From NCBI RefSeq assembly GCF_947500125.1, contig NZ_CANMRA010000005.1:1-64000 (forward strand): a stretch of DNA of 64,000 bases, given 5' to 3'. The notes under the pieces were generated by a model, which was given only the letters and a program-made list of their open reading frames with translations, was not told the origin of the DNA and made no database searches. Below are positions 28,693-38,652 of the stretch, piece by piece. Positions within the stretch are counted from its first letter, which is position 1; every line of letters starts with the position of its first letter. The position numbers were made by a program, and so were the translations under genes. The stretch comes from an uncultured Kocuria sp. (GTDB lineage Bacteria > Actinomycetota > Actinomycetes > Actinomycetales > Micrococcaceae).

Positions 28693-29544
28693 TCAGGACC
28701 GGAGCCGGAGCTGGATCCGTCCGTCCTGGACACGGGTCTCGTAGCCGGGCTGCGGGGCGGTCGCCGGTCCGCGGACGACGGCGCCGTCCGCGAGCCGGAA
28801 GGTGCTGCCGTGCCAGGGGCAGGTGACGCACCCGCCGTCGATCGTTCCCTTCTCGAGCGGGCCGCCCATGTGGCTGCAGACGCTGTCGAGGGCCTCGATC
28901 CGGTTCCCGTCGCGGACGAGCAGCACCGAGACGCTGCCGGCCTGCACCCGTCGGTGCCCGCCGGCGGCGAGGTCGGTGTCGGCCAGGACGTCGGTCCACC
29001 GCCGCGGGCCCCGCCGCCAGGCGGTGCGGTTGACGTTGACGCCCCGCGCGTAGACGAGGTGGCCGCCCAGGTAGCCCCCGGCCATGACACAGCCGTAGCC
29101 GGCCAGCGCGAGAGCCTTGCCGGCACCGCGCCGGCCCTGGAGCCGGGCGGCCAGCGAGGCCGTGTAGAACGTCAGGGCCACGCTGTTGGCGGTGGCGTGC
29201 ACCAGGCCGATGCGCCGGTCCGCGCCCTGGGTGTCGGACCAGTCGTTGAGCCCGGTCGCGGCCGTGGGCACGGCGGCGGCCAGCCCCGTCGCCACGAGCA
29301 CGTCGGCGGCGTGGGCCGTGCTCGGGCCGCCGGCCAGGTCCAGCACCGCCGCCATGGTCCACGCCCCGATCGGGACGTCGGTGAGGAGGGGGTGCAGCGG
29401 GTGTCCGATGACGGTGCCGCTCAGGACGTTGCGCACCGGCGCGGGCCGCGCCGCCCGGCCCACGGCGCGGGCCACGGGCTCCGCCACCTGGTCCAGTGCC
29501 TTCCACTTCTCCACGCGGGCCACCAGGTCCTCGAGCAGTTTCAT
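28693..29544 (-). CDS. DUF2231 membrane protein fused to a Rieske [2Fe-2S] domain
   Basis: This 283-residue fusion starts at ATG 29544. Residues about 35-175 form a four-helix DUF2231 membrane module (IGHPLHPLLTDVPIGAW, with paired His that could bind haem). Residues about 180-283 are a Rieske domain with CSHMGG (about 223) and CPWHGS (about 241) as cluster ligands. It may move electrons at the membrane, but the partner is unknown. AGGAGGCGGTC lies upstream of the ATG. Confidence 0.92.
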   Translation of the reverse strand: MKLLEDLVARVEKWKALDQVAEPVARAVGRAARPAPVRNVLSGTVIGHPLHPLLTDVPIGAWTMAAVLDLAGGPSTAHAADVLVATGLAAAVPTAATGLNDWSDTQGADRRIGLVHATANSVALTFYTASLAARLQGRRGAGKALALAGYGCVMAGGYLGGHLVYARGVNVNRTAWRRGPRRWTDVLADTDLAAGGHRRVQAGSVSVLLVRDGNRIEALDSVCSHMGGPLEKGTIDGGCVTCPWHGSTFRLADGAVVRGPATAPQPGYETRVQDGRIQLRLRS

Positions 29545-29624
29545 GACCGCCTCCTCCGTGCCGGGGCGGTCAGTGTCCCACCCGGCCGGGGATGGGGCAA
29601 GGGTGTCCCGGGGTGGAAAGACCG

Positions 29625-29641
29625 GCGGCTCCGGGAGCCGC
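29625..29641 (-). terminator. Small GC hairpin after sufU
   Basis: An 8-bp inverted repeat (29625-29632 with 29634-29641) directly abuts the sufU stop codon. There is no clear T tract. Confidence 0.35.
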
Positions 29642-30106
29642 TCAGCCGGCGCGGTCGAGAGCCTCCTCGGCGGCGACCCAGCCGAGCATCGCGCACTTGA
29701 CGCGGGCCACGAACCGGGAGACCCCGGCGAAGGCGGCGGCGTCGCCGAGGACCTCCTCGTCGGGGGCCACGGTGCCCCGGGAGCGCAGCAGGTCCCGGAA
29801 CGCCCCGATCAGCTCCACCAGCTCGGTCCGCGTCATCCCGGGGGCGGCCTCGGCCAGCACGGAGGCCGCGGCCATGGAGATCGAGCAGCCCTCGCCCTCC
29901 CAGCTGAGCCGCTCGACCACCGGATCGGCGCCCTCGGGGGCGGGGGCGAGCTCGACGCGCACCGTGATCTCGTCGCCGCACGTCGGGTTGTACTGGTGCG
30001 ACTCCCCGCTCCCGTGCCCGGGCGCCGGGGCGGCCAGACCCTCCCCGGACCGCCGCTTGGCGTGGTCCAGGATGACCTCCTGGTACATCGCGTCCAGCGC
30101 GCTCAT
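29642..30106 (-). CDS. sufU: Iron-sulfur cluster assembly protein SufU
   Basis: This 154-residue SufU zinc protein accepts sulfur from SufS. Ligand residues are visible as NPTCGDEI (Cys, about residue 43), EGCSISMAA (Cys, about residue 73) and VKCAMLGW (Cys, about residue 137). The insert between the second and third Cys is that of SufU rather than IscU. ATG 30106 is 39 bases downstream of the sufS stop, so the pair is probably cotranscribed. Confidence 0.95.
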   Translation of the reverse strand: MSALDAMYQEVILDHAKRRSGEGLAAPAPGHGSGESHQYNPTCGDEITVRVELAPAPEGADPVVERLSWEGEGCSISMAAASVLAEAAPGMTRTELVELIGAFRDLLRSRGTVAPDEEVLGDAAAFAGVSRFVARVKCAMLGWVAAEEALDRAG

Positions 30107-30145
30107 CGTCTTCTCCTCGGGTGCTCCGCCGCGGTGGTCACGGCC

Positions 30146-31969
<1,824 letters not shown>

Positions 31970-31978
31970 TCACGTAGG

Positions 31979-32356
31979 TCATCCGCGGAGGAGGCGGATC
32001 AGCAGTCCCGCTCCCACCAGCACGGTCCCCGCCGTGGTGAGGAGCCACAGCCAGCGGTACGGGGCGATGAGGGCCCAGCGGTGGGGATGGCGGGCGTGGT
32101 AGTAGACCGTGACGTCCGCCCCGGCCTCGGGCGCGGTGGCCGGTGGGTGCGACCAGGGCTCCTCGTGGATCTCGTACCGGGTGGTGTGCCAGCGCAGCCG
32201 GTGCCGGCCGTCCTCGACCAGGTGCACGGCGGTGGTCCTGACCCACCAGGCGTACAGGCACCGCACGAGCAGCGCGGCCACCAGCAGCGCCCACCCGGCA
32301 GTGAGGCACGCGGCGCTCACCACCCCGGTGCGGGCCATCTCGCTGAGCTCGGTCAC
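31979..32356 (-). CDS. Two-helix membrane protein (DUF3592-like)
   Basis: This 125-residue protein has helices at about residues 12-34 and 103-122. The loop between them (about 36-100) contains TRYEIHEEPWSHPP and VTVYYHARHPHRWAL, a pattern seen in DUF3592-like proteins with an extracytoplasmic beta domain. GTG 32356 is the first start. Function is unknown. Confidence 0.68.
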   Translation of the reverse strand: MTELSEMARTGVVSAACLTAGWALLVAALLVRCLYAWWVRTTAVHLVEDGRHRLRWHTTRYEIHEEPWSHPPATAPEAGADVTVYYHARHPHRWALIAPYRWLWLLTTAGTVLVGAGLLIRLLRG

Positions 32357-32500
32357 GAAGGCGAGCCTATCGTTCCGTCCGGCGGGAAGAGTCCGCCGCG
32401 GACAGCGGGCGCGGTCGTCCCCGCGCCGTACCCCCGCCTCGTCGCCCGCCCGCGCCCGGCCGCGGGCGGGCGGCGAGGCGGGCGCGCCCGGCCGTGGGCG

Positions 32501-33625
32501 TCAGGCCCAGGACGCCGCCGCCAGACGGGCGAGGACCGGCCCGAAGTCGTAGGCGGTGGTGCTGTTGGTCATCATCACGATGCCCAGGCCGCGCTCCGGA
32601 TAGAGGCGCATGACGTTCCAGAAGCCGGCCCCCGTCCCGTAGTGCTCGACCCACTCGTGGGCGCCCGGGGCGGGACGGCGGAACCACCCGATGCCGTGGT
32701 CGAACGGTCGTCCCGGGTGGGCGATCGTCCGCATGGCGCGGGCCGCGTCCGGGGACAGCACCCGGCGGCCGTCGATCTGCCCGTCCCCCAGGTGCAGGCG
32801 CAGGAACCGGGCGGCGTCGAGCACGTCTCCCACCAGGCCGCCGAACGCGGGACCGTCGACGTGGAAGGGGCGCAGGCCCAGGTGCGCCCCCGTCCGGGAG
32901 CCGGCCACCCCACGGGGCAGCAGGAGGCGCAGCAGGGGATCGGCGAGCCGCGGGGCGCGCAGATAGCCGGTTGCCGCCGCGGCGTCCTCCCGGTACGCGA
33001 ACCCGGTGCGGGTCATGCCCGCCGGGTCCAGCACCGTCTCGCGCAGAGCGGACTCGAAGGGCGCCCCGGTCACCGCCTCGACGACCTGGCCGAGGGCGAG
33101 ATAGCCCACGTTGGAGTACCGGGCCCTCTCCCCCACCGGATACCGGTACGCCCGACGGCGCCGCATCAGCCGGCGCAGCAGGTCGCCGGCCGGCGGCGAC
33201 GGCGCCCCGGCCGGGTGGACCCACCGGACGGGAAGCGGGTTGGACAGTCCCGCGGTGTGGGTGAGCAGCTGCTCCACCGTCGGCCGGATCGTCCCGGGGG
33301 CCGGCGGGAGGTCCACGTAGTCGTCGGCGGGCGCCTGCAGGTCGAGCCGGCCGGCCTCGGCGAGGGCCATGACGGCCGTGGCGGTGACGGGCTTGGTCAT
33401 GGAGAACCACGGGTACGCCGTGGCCGGCGTCGCGGGAACCCGCCCGGCCAGGTCGGCCAGCCCGAAGCCGGCCGCGCAGAGCGGTCCGTCCCGGTCGACC
33501 ACCGCCAGGGACAGCCCCGGGACGTGCCCGGCGCGCATCATCGCCGTCACGGCGTCCTGCAGCTCGGCCGGCGGCGGCCCCGGACCGGGCGCGGAGGCGC
33601 TGCCACCGGGCGGAGAACTGTGCAT
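32501..33625 (-). CDS. Serine hydrolase of the beta-lactamase/esterase (class C-like) family
   Basis: This 374-residue protein starts at ATG 33625 with GGAGG 5 bases upstream. The three active-site motifs are present: SMTK (about residue 73), YSN (about residue 170) and HYGTGAG (about residue 327). No signal peptide is visible, so it is probably a cytosolic esterase or DD-peptidase-like enzyme rather than a secreted beta-lactamase. Confidence 0.9.
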   Translation of the reverse strand: MHSSPPGGSASAPGPGPPPAELQDAVTAMMRAGHVPGLSLAVVDRDGPLCAAGFGLADLAGRVPATPATAYPWFSMTKPVTATAVMALAEAGRLDLQAPADDYVDLPPAPGTIRPTVEQLLTHTAGLSNPLPVRWVHPAGAPSPPAGDLLRRLMRRRRAYRYPVGERARYSNVGYLALGQVVEAVTGAPFESALRETVLDPAGMTRTGFAYREDAAAATGYLRAPRLADPLLRLLLPRGVAGSRTGAHLGLRPFHVDGPAFGGLVGDVLDAARFLRLHLGDGQIDGRRVLSPDAARAMRTIAHPGRPFDHGIGWFRRPAPGAHEWVEHYGTGAGFWNVMRLYPERGLGIVMMTNSTTAYDFGPVLARLAAASWA

Positions 33626-33739
33626 CGGAACCTCCGGGGGCGGGCCGCGGAGGACACCGCCGCCCGACAGGACCACGGTGCGGCCGGGCTCCGGGCCTGT
33701 CAAGAGCCCGCACGCACCGCGGGGCCGCACAAGAACGTA

Positions 33740-33760
33740 TTGACGAACATCGATGTTCGT
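33740..33760 (+). promoter_or_regulatory. Perfect 18-bp palindrome over a promoter, operator of the ArsI-like gene
   Basis: ACGAACATCGATGTTCGT (33743-33760) is a perfect palindrome. It starts inside a TTGACG -35 (33740-33745) and covers the spacer; CACTCT 17 bases on may be the -10. A related half-site, GACGGACGTCGATATC, follows at about 33777-33792. A repressor such as ArsR would block transcription here; no arsR gene is in the window. Confidence 0.7.
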
Positions 33761-33826
33761 GGCACTCTTCCACATAGACGGACGTCGATATCAAGGAGCG
33801 TTCGTCGCACCCGAAAGGAACCCGTC

Positions 33827-34294
33827 ATGTCCAGAGTCCAGCTCGCCCTGCGTGTGGCCGATCTCGAGCGCTCCATCGAGTTCTACTCCACCCTGTTCAA
33901 CACGGCCCCGGCCAAACGACGCCCGGGCTACGCCAATTTCGCCGTCGCGGAGCCCCCGCTGAAGCTCGTGCTGCTGGAGGGCGAACCCGGTGAGGACACC
34001 CGCATGGACCACCTCGGCGTGGAGGTGGAGAGCACCGAGATCGTCGAGGCCGCCGCGCACCGCCTGGCCGACGCCGGGCTGGCCACCCGCCCGGAGGAGC
34101 AGACCACCTGCTGCTACGCCGTCCAGGACAAGGTCTGGGTGACCGGACCGGGCCAGGAGCCGTGGGAGGTCTACACGGTCACCGCCGACGCCCGGCCCGA
34201 CCTCGAGGGCCGGACCGGCCGGGAGCTCTCCGAGGTCGGCGGCGACGGATCGTGCTGCACCGCCGACGCCCGGCCGGAGCCCAGCCGCCGCTGA
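33827..34294 (+). CDS. ArsI/CadI family glyoxalase-fold protein
   Basis: This 155-residue vicinal-oxygen-chelate protein starts at ATG 33827 with AAAGGA 7 bases upstream. Paired Cys95-Cys96 in EEQTTCCYAVQDKVWVTGP match the As(III)-binding thiols of ArsI C-As lyase; in CadI proteins the same site is linked to cadmium. HLGVEVES supplies a metal ligand His. A second CC pair sits in the tail (GSCCTA). The palindromic operator fits metal-responsive control. ArsI versus CadI cannot be settled here. Confidence 0.88.
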   Translation: MSRVQLALRVADLERSIEFYSTLFNTAPAKRRPGYANFAVAEPPLKLVLLEGEPGEDTRMDHLGVEVESTEIVEAAAHRLADAGLATRPEEQTTCCYAVQDKVWVTGPGQEPWEVYTVTADARPDLEGRTGRELSEVGGDGSCCTADARPEPSRR

Positions 34295-34300
34295 GCCTCC

Positions 34301-34510
34301 TCAGGGGTGCTGCCCCGGCCGGCCGGTGTGGACCAGGGCCCAGCCCTGCTCGTGGCGCACCAGGTGGACGTTGGGCTCCAGGAGGCCGCGTCCGGTGCGC
34401 AGCTGGTGCACGCCCTCGGCGATCTCCACGGGCTGCGAGCGCCGGTGGACCGCTGTGAGTTCCGAACCGCTCGTGCGCCTCGTCGCGTCCACCCCCAGTG
34501 CCTCCGGCAC
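34301..34510 (-). pseudogene. Stub of a metallo-beta-lactamase-fold protein
   Basis: A 69-codon frame encodes VEIAEGVHQLRTGRGLLEP followed by NVHLVRHEQGWALVHTG. That is the usual first beta-sandwich of MBL-fold hydrolases, with Asp-Thr-Gly replaced by HTG. It ends before the HxHxDH metal motif, next to the convergent ArsI-like gene. It is probably the remains of a larger gene cut by rearrangement. Confidence 0.55.
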
Positions 34511-34547
34511 AGGTCGTCCGGCGAGGTCACGAACGGGAACGCCTCTG

Positions 34548-34575
34548 GTGACCGCCTGTGTTGCAGGAGTAAACT
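34548..34575 (+). promoter_or_regulatory. Probable promoter and structured leader of the propeller gene
   Basis: GTGACC (34548-34553) and TAAACT (34570-34575) are spaced by 16 bases in an otherwise GC-rich gap. The start codon is about 175 bases further on, so a long leader with GC-rich inverted repeats (GCGCCTC/GAGGCGC) is implied. Confidence 0.45.
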
Positions 34576-34752
34576 GATGCCCTCAGCTGTTGCGCCTCGG
34601 CGCCGGGACGACGCTCCCGGTGCCACCGGTTCCCCGGAGGCGCGCTGCGCGCCGGGGGACGTCTCCCGGTCGGCCGGGGGTCGACCGACGCCTCCGGCAC
34701 GTGCCACCGGCACCCGTGCCGACGATCCGCCTCACCACCTCGGGGACCCACC

Positions 34753-35991
34753 ATGAAACACCCACTCCTCTCGCGCGTGCTCACCGGCGCGTCCGCCACC
34801 GTGCTGGCGACCGCAGGGCTCGCCGTGGGCGCTCCGGCCCACGCCGCGACCGCGCAGCCCGTGTACTCCTACGCCCAGGGCTGGCGCGTGGACCAGCACG
34901 TCCGCGAGCTCGCGGACGTCAACGGCGACGGTCGCGCCGACGTCGTCGGCTTCGGCAACGCCGGCGTCCAGGTCTCCTTCGGCCGGGCCGACGGGACCTT
35001 CGGCACGCCGAGGATGAGCGTGCGCGACTTCGGCACCGCCCAGGGCTGGTCCAACGCCCGGCACGTGCGCACGCTGGCGGACGTCGACGGCGACCGCCGC
35101 GACGACATCGTGGGCTTCGGCAACGCCGGCGTCTACGTGGCCTACTCCCAGGGCGACGGCAGCTTCACCGCGCCGCAGCTCAAGGTCCGCGACTTCGGCT
35201 GGAACCAGGGCTGGCGCGTCGACAGGCACCCGCGCGAGCTCGCCGACCTCAACGGCAACCTGACCGCCGACATCGTGGGCTTCGGGTACTCGGGCGTCAC
35301 CATCTCCCACGCCCTGTCCGACCGGACGTTCACCGGAACCGGCAAGCGCATCGACAGCTTCGGCTGGGACCGCGGCTGGCGGGTCGACAAGAACCCGCGG
35401 ATGCTCGCCGACGTCGACGGCAACAGCACCGCCGACATCGTGGGCTTCGGCGACGCCGGCACGTACGTCTCCTACTTCTCGGCGCTCGGGGACACGTTCA
35501 CCCAGCCCGCGCTGGAGATCCGCGACTTCGGCTTCGCCCAGGGGTGGCGCGTGGAGCAGCACCCGCGGATGCTGGCCGACGTCAACATCAACCCCGCCGG
35601 CAACGCCGCGGCGGACGTCATCGGTTTCGGCTACTCCGGGGTCTCCGTCGCCCACTCGCTGAACGGAGGGAACTACACCGGCGTGGCCGTGCGGGTGAAC
35701 AACTTCGGCCAGGCCCAGGGCTGGCGGGGCGACCGTCACCTGCGGACCCACGCGGACATCAACGTCGACGGCATCCAGGACCTGGTGGGGTTCGGCAACG
35801 CCGGGGTCTATGTGGCCCACGGCCGGGCGGACAGCACCTTCGGCCCGGTGTATCTGAAGGTCGCCGCCTTCGGCTACGACGACGGGTGGACGGAGGACCG
35901 GTATCCGCGTCTGCTCGGTGACGTCAACGGCGACGGTCGCGACGACGTCGTCGGCTTCGGGCACTCGGCCACGTACGTGCAGCTGTCCTGA
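34753..35991 (+). CDS. Secreted FG-GAP/VCBS-like seven-repeat beta-propeller protein
   Basis: This 412-residue protein begins with a Sec signal peptide (residues 1-31, cut after APAHA). The mature part is seven repeats of about 54 residues. Each carries a QGWRVDxHPR-like turn, an LADVNGDGRADVVGFG calcium-loop segment and an AGVYVAxGxxDxTF strand. Seven repeats suit a seven-bladed propeller, with DxNxDG-type calcium sites in most blades. The fifth repeat has a 4-residue insert in its loop (NINPAGNAAAD). Its binding target or enzyme activity is unknown. Confidence 0.9.
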   Translation: MKHPLLSRVLTGASATVLATAGLAVGAPAHAATAQPVYSYAQGWRVDQHVRELADVNGDGRADVVGFGNAGVQVSFGRADGTFGTPRMSVRDFGTAQGWSNARHVRTLADVDGDRRDDIVGFGNAGVYVAYSQGDGSFTAPQLKVRDFGWNQGWRVDRHPRELADLNGNLTADIVGFGYSGVTISHALSDRTFTGTGKRIDSFGWDRGWRVDKNPRMLADVDGNSTADIVGFGDAGTYVSYFSALGDTFTQPALEIRDFGFAQGWRVEQHPRMLADVNINPAGNAAADVIGFGYSGVSVAHSLNGGNYTGVAVRVNNFGQAQGWRGDRHLRTHADINVDGIQDLVGFGNAGVYVAHGRADSTFGPVYLKVAAFGYDDGWTEDRYPRLLGDVNGDGRDDVVGFGHSATYVQLS

Positions 35992-36025
35992 GACCGCCGA
36001 CCGCGCTCGGTCGTGACCCGGCCAC

Positions 36026-36061
36026 GGCGCCGCCCCCGTCCACGCGGACGGGGGCGGCGCC
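36026..36061. terminator. Bidirectional terminator
   Basis: A perfect 16-bp stem (36026-36041 with 36046-36061) and 4-base loop lie between the convergent propeller gene and the next reverse-strand gene; TT follows on the plus strand. Confidence 0.85.
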
Positions 36062-36529
36062 TTACTGGGGCAGCGGATCCGAATACGAGTCGCGCTCGTG
36101 GACGTAGGCGGCCATGGTGATCACGGTGACGAGCTGCACGGCGACCACCACGAAGGTCCAGCCGCCCTCCGCGACGACCACGTAGACGGCGGCGGAGACG
36201 ACGAGGACCAGCTGCAGGGCGCGCGAGACGGCGAGCGCACGACCGCGCTCGCCGGGGGCGCCCGCGGAACCGGGGTCGGAGCCAGGACCGGGATCGGGCT
36301 CGCCGGCGGGCTCCCGGGGGTCGGGGGCAGCGGGCAGCGGCGCGGCCCGCCGGCGCCGCGCGGCGTGGACCGTGCTGACCAGCACGACGGCGTAGAGCAC
36401 CGCCACGAGCCCGGTCACGAACAGCATGACGGAGCCGTCGTCGTCGCCGACGCGCAGCCCCACCACGAGACCGAGGGCCACCGGCAGGAGCCAGAGCCCC
36501 AGGAGCAGCTTGTCGCGCACGGTCAGCAC
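36062..36529 (-). CDS. Four-helix membrane protein of unknown function
   Basis: This 155-residue protein starts at GTG 36529, with GGGAGG about 6 bases upstream. Two N-terminal helices (LLLGLWLLPVALGLVVGL and VMLFVTGLVAVLYAVVLVS) and two C-terminal helices flank a Pro/Gly/Glu-rich cytoplasmic loop of about 40 residues. No family is recognised. Confidence 0.68.
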   Translation of the reverse strand: MLTVRDKLLLGLWLLPVALGLVVGLRVGDDDGSVMLFVTGLVAVLYAVVLVSTVHAARRRRAAPLPAAPDPREPAGEPDPGPGSDPGSAGAPGERGRALAVSRALQLVLVVSAAVYVVVAEGGWTFVVVAVQLVTVITMAAYVHERDSYSDPLPQ

Positions 36530-36827
36530 GAGGCCCTCCCCCCTGGTCGACGATCCCCGTGAGCGCATCCTCGCACCCGGCGAGCCCTCGTGTCTGACCC
36601 CTCATCCGGGGATGGCGGAGACCGGTCCGGGGCGGTGACCCGCACCGGTCCGTCCGTCCGGGCTCTTCCGTCCCGCCCCGACGTCACACTCACGCCGGTG
36701 ACCGTCATCTGCGGCGTGCCGTGCAGTGGCGGACGGGCACCGGACGTAGAACAGGACTGTGCCCCGCGCGCGTTCCCCCGACGCGCTCCCTCCCCCTGGC
36801 GCACCCCCTCATTCCCCCAGGAGCACC

Positions 36828-37952
36828 ATGAGCAACACCCCCTCGTCCTCCCCTGCCCCGGGAACGGATCTGGCGTCCCGCCGCGGTTTCGCCGTGGGCA
36901 AGTGGATCGTGGCCGTGCCGCTGCACCTCACCCTGGCCATCGGCTTGGTCGTCGGCTGCGCGTCCAGCACCGCCTCCACCGACCCGGTCGCCGACCCCGG
37001 GCCCGTGCCGGGAACGGTGACGACGGTGCCCGCCGCCCCGTCCCCGAGCGCCACGCCCAGCACCGGTCCCTCGCCCACGGCCTCGAGGACCCCGGGTTCG
37101 GTCACCACGGTCTCCCCGGAGCCCGCCCCGGAGCCGGCGGAGACCCCCGTCCGCGCCGTCACCCCGCCCTCGGGGGCGTTCCTGGCCCTGGAGGACCTGG
37201 CGGTCGCCGCCGCCGGGACGATGTCCGACTACGACCGTGACGCCCTGTTCGGCGGATGGATCGACGCCGACGGAGACTGCGAGGACTCCCGCAACGAGGT
37301 CCTGGCCCGCGACCTGACCGGCATCACCTCCGCCGACGGGTGCAGGGTCGACACCGGCACCCTCGCCGATCCCTACACCGGGGCGAGCATCGACTTCGTG
37401 CGCGGGGTCGCGACCTCGAGCGACGTCCAGGTGGACCACGTCGTCTCGCTCGGCAACGCCTGGGTCACCGGGGCGCGCCGGCTCTCCCAGGCCGACCGCG
37501 TGGCCCTCGCCAACGACCCGCAGAACCTGCTGGCGGTCGACGGCCCGGCCAACGGGTCGAAGTCCGACCAGGACGCCTCCGAGTGGCTGCCTCCCAACCG
37601 GGCCTTCGCCTGCGACATGGTGGCCGTCCAGATCGCGGTGAAGTCCCGCTACGGCCTGTGGGTCACGGCCCCGGAGAAGGACGCCATGGCCGAGGTGCTC
37701 TCCGGCTGCCCCGACCAGCAGCTGCCCGGCGGCAGCCCGTTCGGCGACATCCCCGAGGGCGCCGGGAGCGCTCCGGAACCCGCCCCGGCCCCCGCCGAGG
37801 TCCAGGAGGCTCCGGCCGCTCCGGCTCCCGCCGACGTGCACTACGCCAACTGCACGGCCGCCCGGGAGGCCGGCGCCGCCCCGCTGCACCGCGGGGACCC
37901 CGGCTACCGGGACGCCATGGACCGTGACGGCGACGGCGTCGCGTGCGAATAG
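36828..37952 (+). CDS. Lipoprotein with GmrSD-type HNH (DUF1524) nuclease domain and excalibur motif
   Basis: This 374-residue protein starts at ATG 36828 with AGGAG 5 bases upstream. A hydrophobic segment ends in a lipobox (LVVGC, Cys at about residue 45). A Ser/Thr/Pro linker (about 46-120) precedes a ββα-metal nuclease domain with VQVDHVVSLGNAW, NDPQNLLAVDG and SEWLPPN. The C-terminal excalibur calcium motif is DRDGDGVACE. This is a cell-surface nuclease design, probably for DNA uptake, nutrient use or competition; that role is inferred. Confidence 0.9.
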   Translation: MSNTPSSSPAPGTDLASRRGFAVGKWIVAVPLHLTLAIGLVVGCASSTASTDPVADPGPVPGTVTTVPAAPSPSATPSTGPSPTASRTPGSVTTVSPEPAPEPAETPVRAVTPPSGAFLALEDLAVAAAGTMSDYDRDALFGGWIDADGDCEDSRNEVLARDLTGITSADGCRVDTGTLADPYTGASIDFVRGVATSSDVQVDHVVSLGNAWVTGARRLSQADRVALANDPQNLLAVDGPANGSKSDQDASEWLPPNRAFACDMVAVQIAVKSRYGLWVTAPEKDAMAEVLSGCPDQQLPGGSPFGDIPEGAGSAPEPAPAPAEVQEAPAAPAPADVHYANCTAAREAGAAPLHRGDPGYRDAMDRDGDGVACE

Positions 37953-37978
37953 GACGACAGGAGAGCGAGGACCGGACG

Positions 37979-38245
37979 ATGCACGACACCCGCTGCGTCC
38001 CCGCCCCCACGGCAGCCACCGCCCCGGGACGGGCACCCCGCCCGCAGCGGTCCCCGAAGAGTCCGACGACGGCGTGGCTGCTCTGGATCTTCCTCGGGGT
38101 CTTCGGCGCGCACCGCTGCTACCTCGGCGACTGGAGGACGGCGGTGCCGATGACCCTCACCCTGGGGCTGCTCGGCGTCTGGTCCCTCGCCGACGGCGTC
38201 GTCCTGGGCCGCCGGCTGGACCGGAGCACCACCGGCCGGCGCTGA
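37979..38245 (+). CDS. TM2 domain membrane protein
   Basis: This 88-residue protein starts at ATG 37979, with GAGGA about 9 bases upstream. After a basic Pro-rich head, the TM2 module is seen: AWLLWIFLGVFGAHRCYLGD, then a second helix ending in SLADGVVLGRR. TM2 proteins are small two-helix membrane proteins of unknown role. It lies 26 bases after the nuclease lipoprotein and may share its transcript. Confidence 0.87.
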   Translation: MHDTRCVPAPTAATAPGRAPRPQRSPKSPTTAWLLWIFLGVFGAHRCYLGDWRTAVPMTLTLGLLGVWSLADGVVLGRRLDRSTTGRR

Positions 38246-38261
38246 GGTCGTCCCGCCGGGC

Positions 38262-38474
38262 TCAGCCCTGCCAGGCGGTCCGCCCGCCGGCGCCGCGGGC
38301 GAACTCCGCCGCGCGGCGGTGCGGCAGCGCGTCCCACAGGGAGCCGGCGGCCATGCCCACGAACCACAGGCAGGGGAACCACCACCGGCCGCCGCCCAGG
38401 TGCAGATAGCACGCCGCGACGAGGACGAGGGTCAGCGCGATGTTGAGGAACATCAGCGTCATCTGGTGCGGCAC
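38262..38474 (-). CDS. Small two-helix membrane protein
   Basis: This 70-residue frame starts at GTG 38474 with AAGGGGG 5 bases upstream; ATG 38462 is an alternative. Helices are MTLMFLNIALTLVLVAACYL and WWFPCLWFVGMAAGSLWDAL. It ends with a charged tail. It is convergent with the TM2 gene. The family is unknown. Confidence 0.55.
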   Translation of the reverse strand: MPHQMTLMFLNIALTLVLVAACYLHLGGGRWWFPCLWFVGMAAGSLWDALPHRRAAEFARGAGGRTAWQG

Positions 38475-38652
38475 AGCGGCCCCCTTCACTGGTCGACGGC
38501 ATGCCCTCCGCATCGTGGCACGGCGCGCCTGGCCCCGTCTGACCCCTCTTGGGTGGGCAACTCCCGGCCGGACCACCGGGTGGGCAACCCGGGTTCGCCG
38601 TGCGCGCCGCTTACAGTGGGAACCCCGCCCCCCAGCGAAGCAGAGGCACCCC

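Noticed and set aside
32501-33625. Secreted class C beta-lactamase conferring drug resistance
   Set aside because: The SxxK, YxN and HxG motifs are shared by many esterases and DD-peptidases, and no signal peptide is present.
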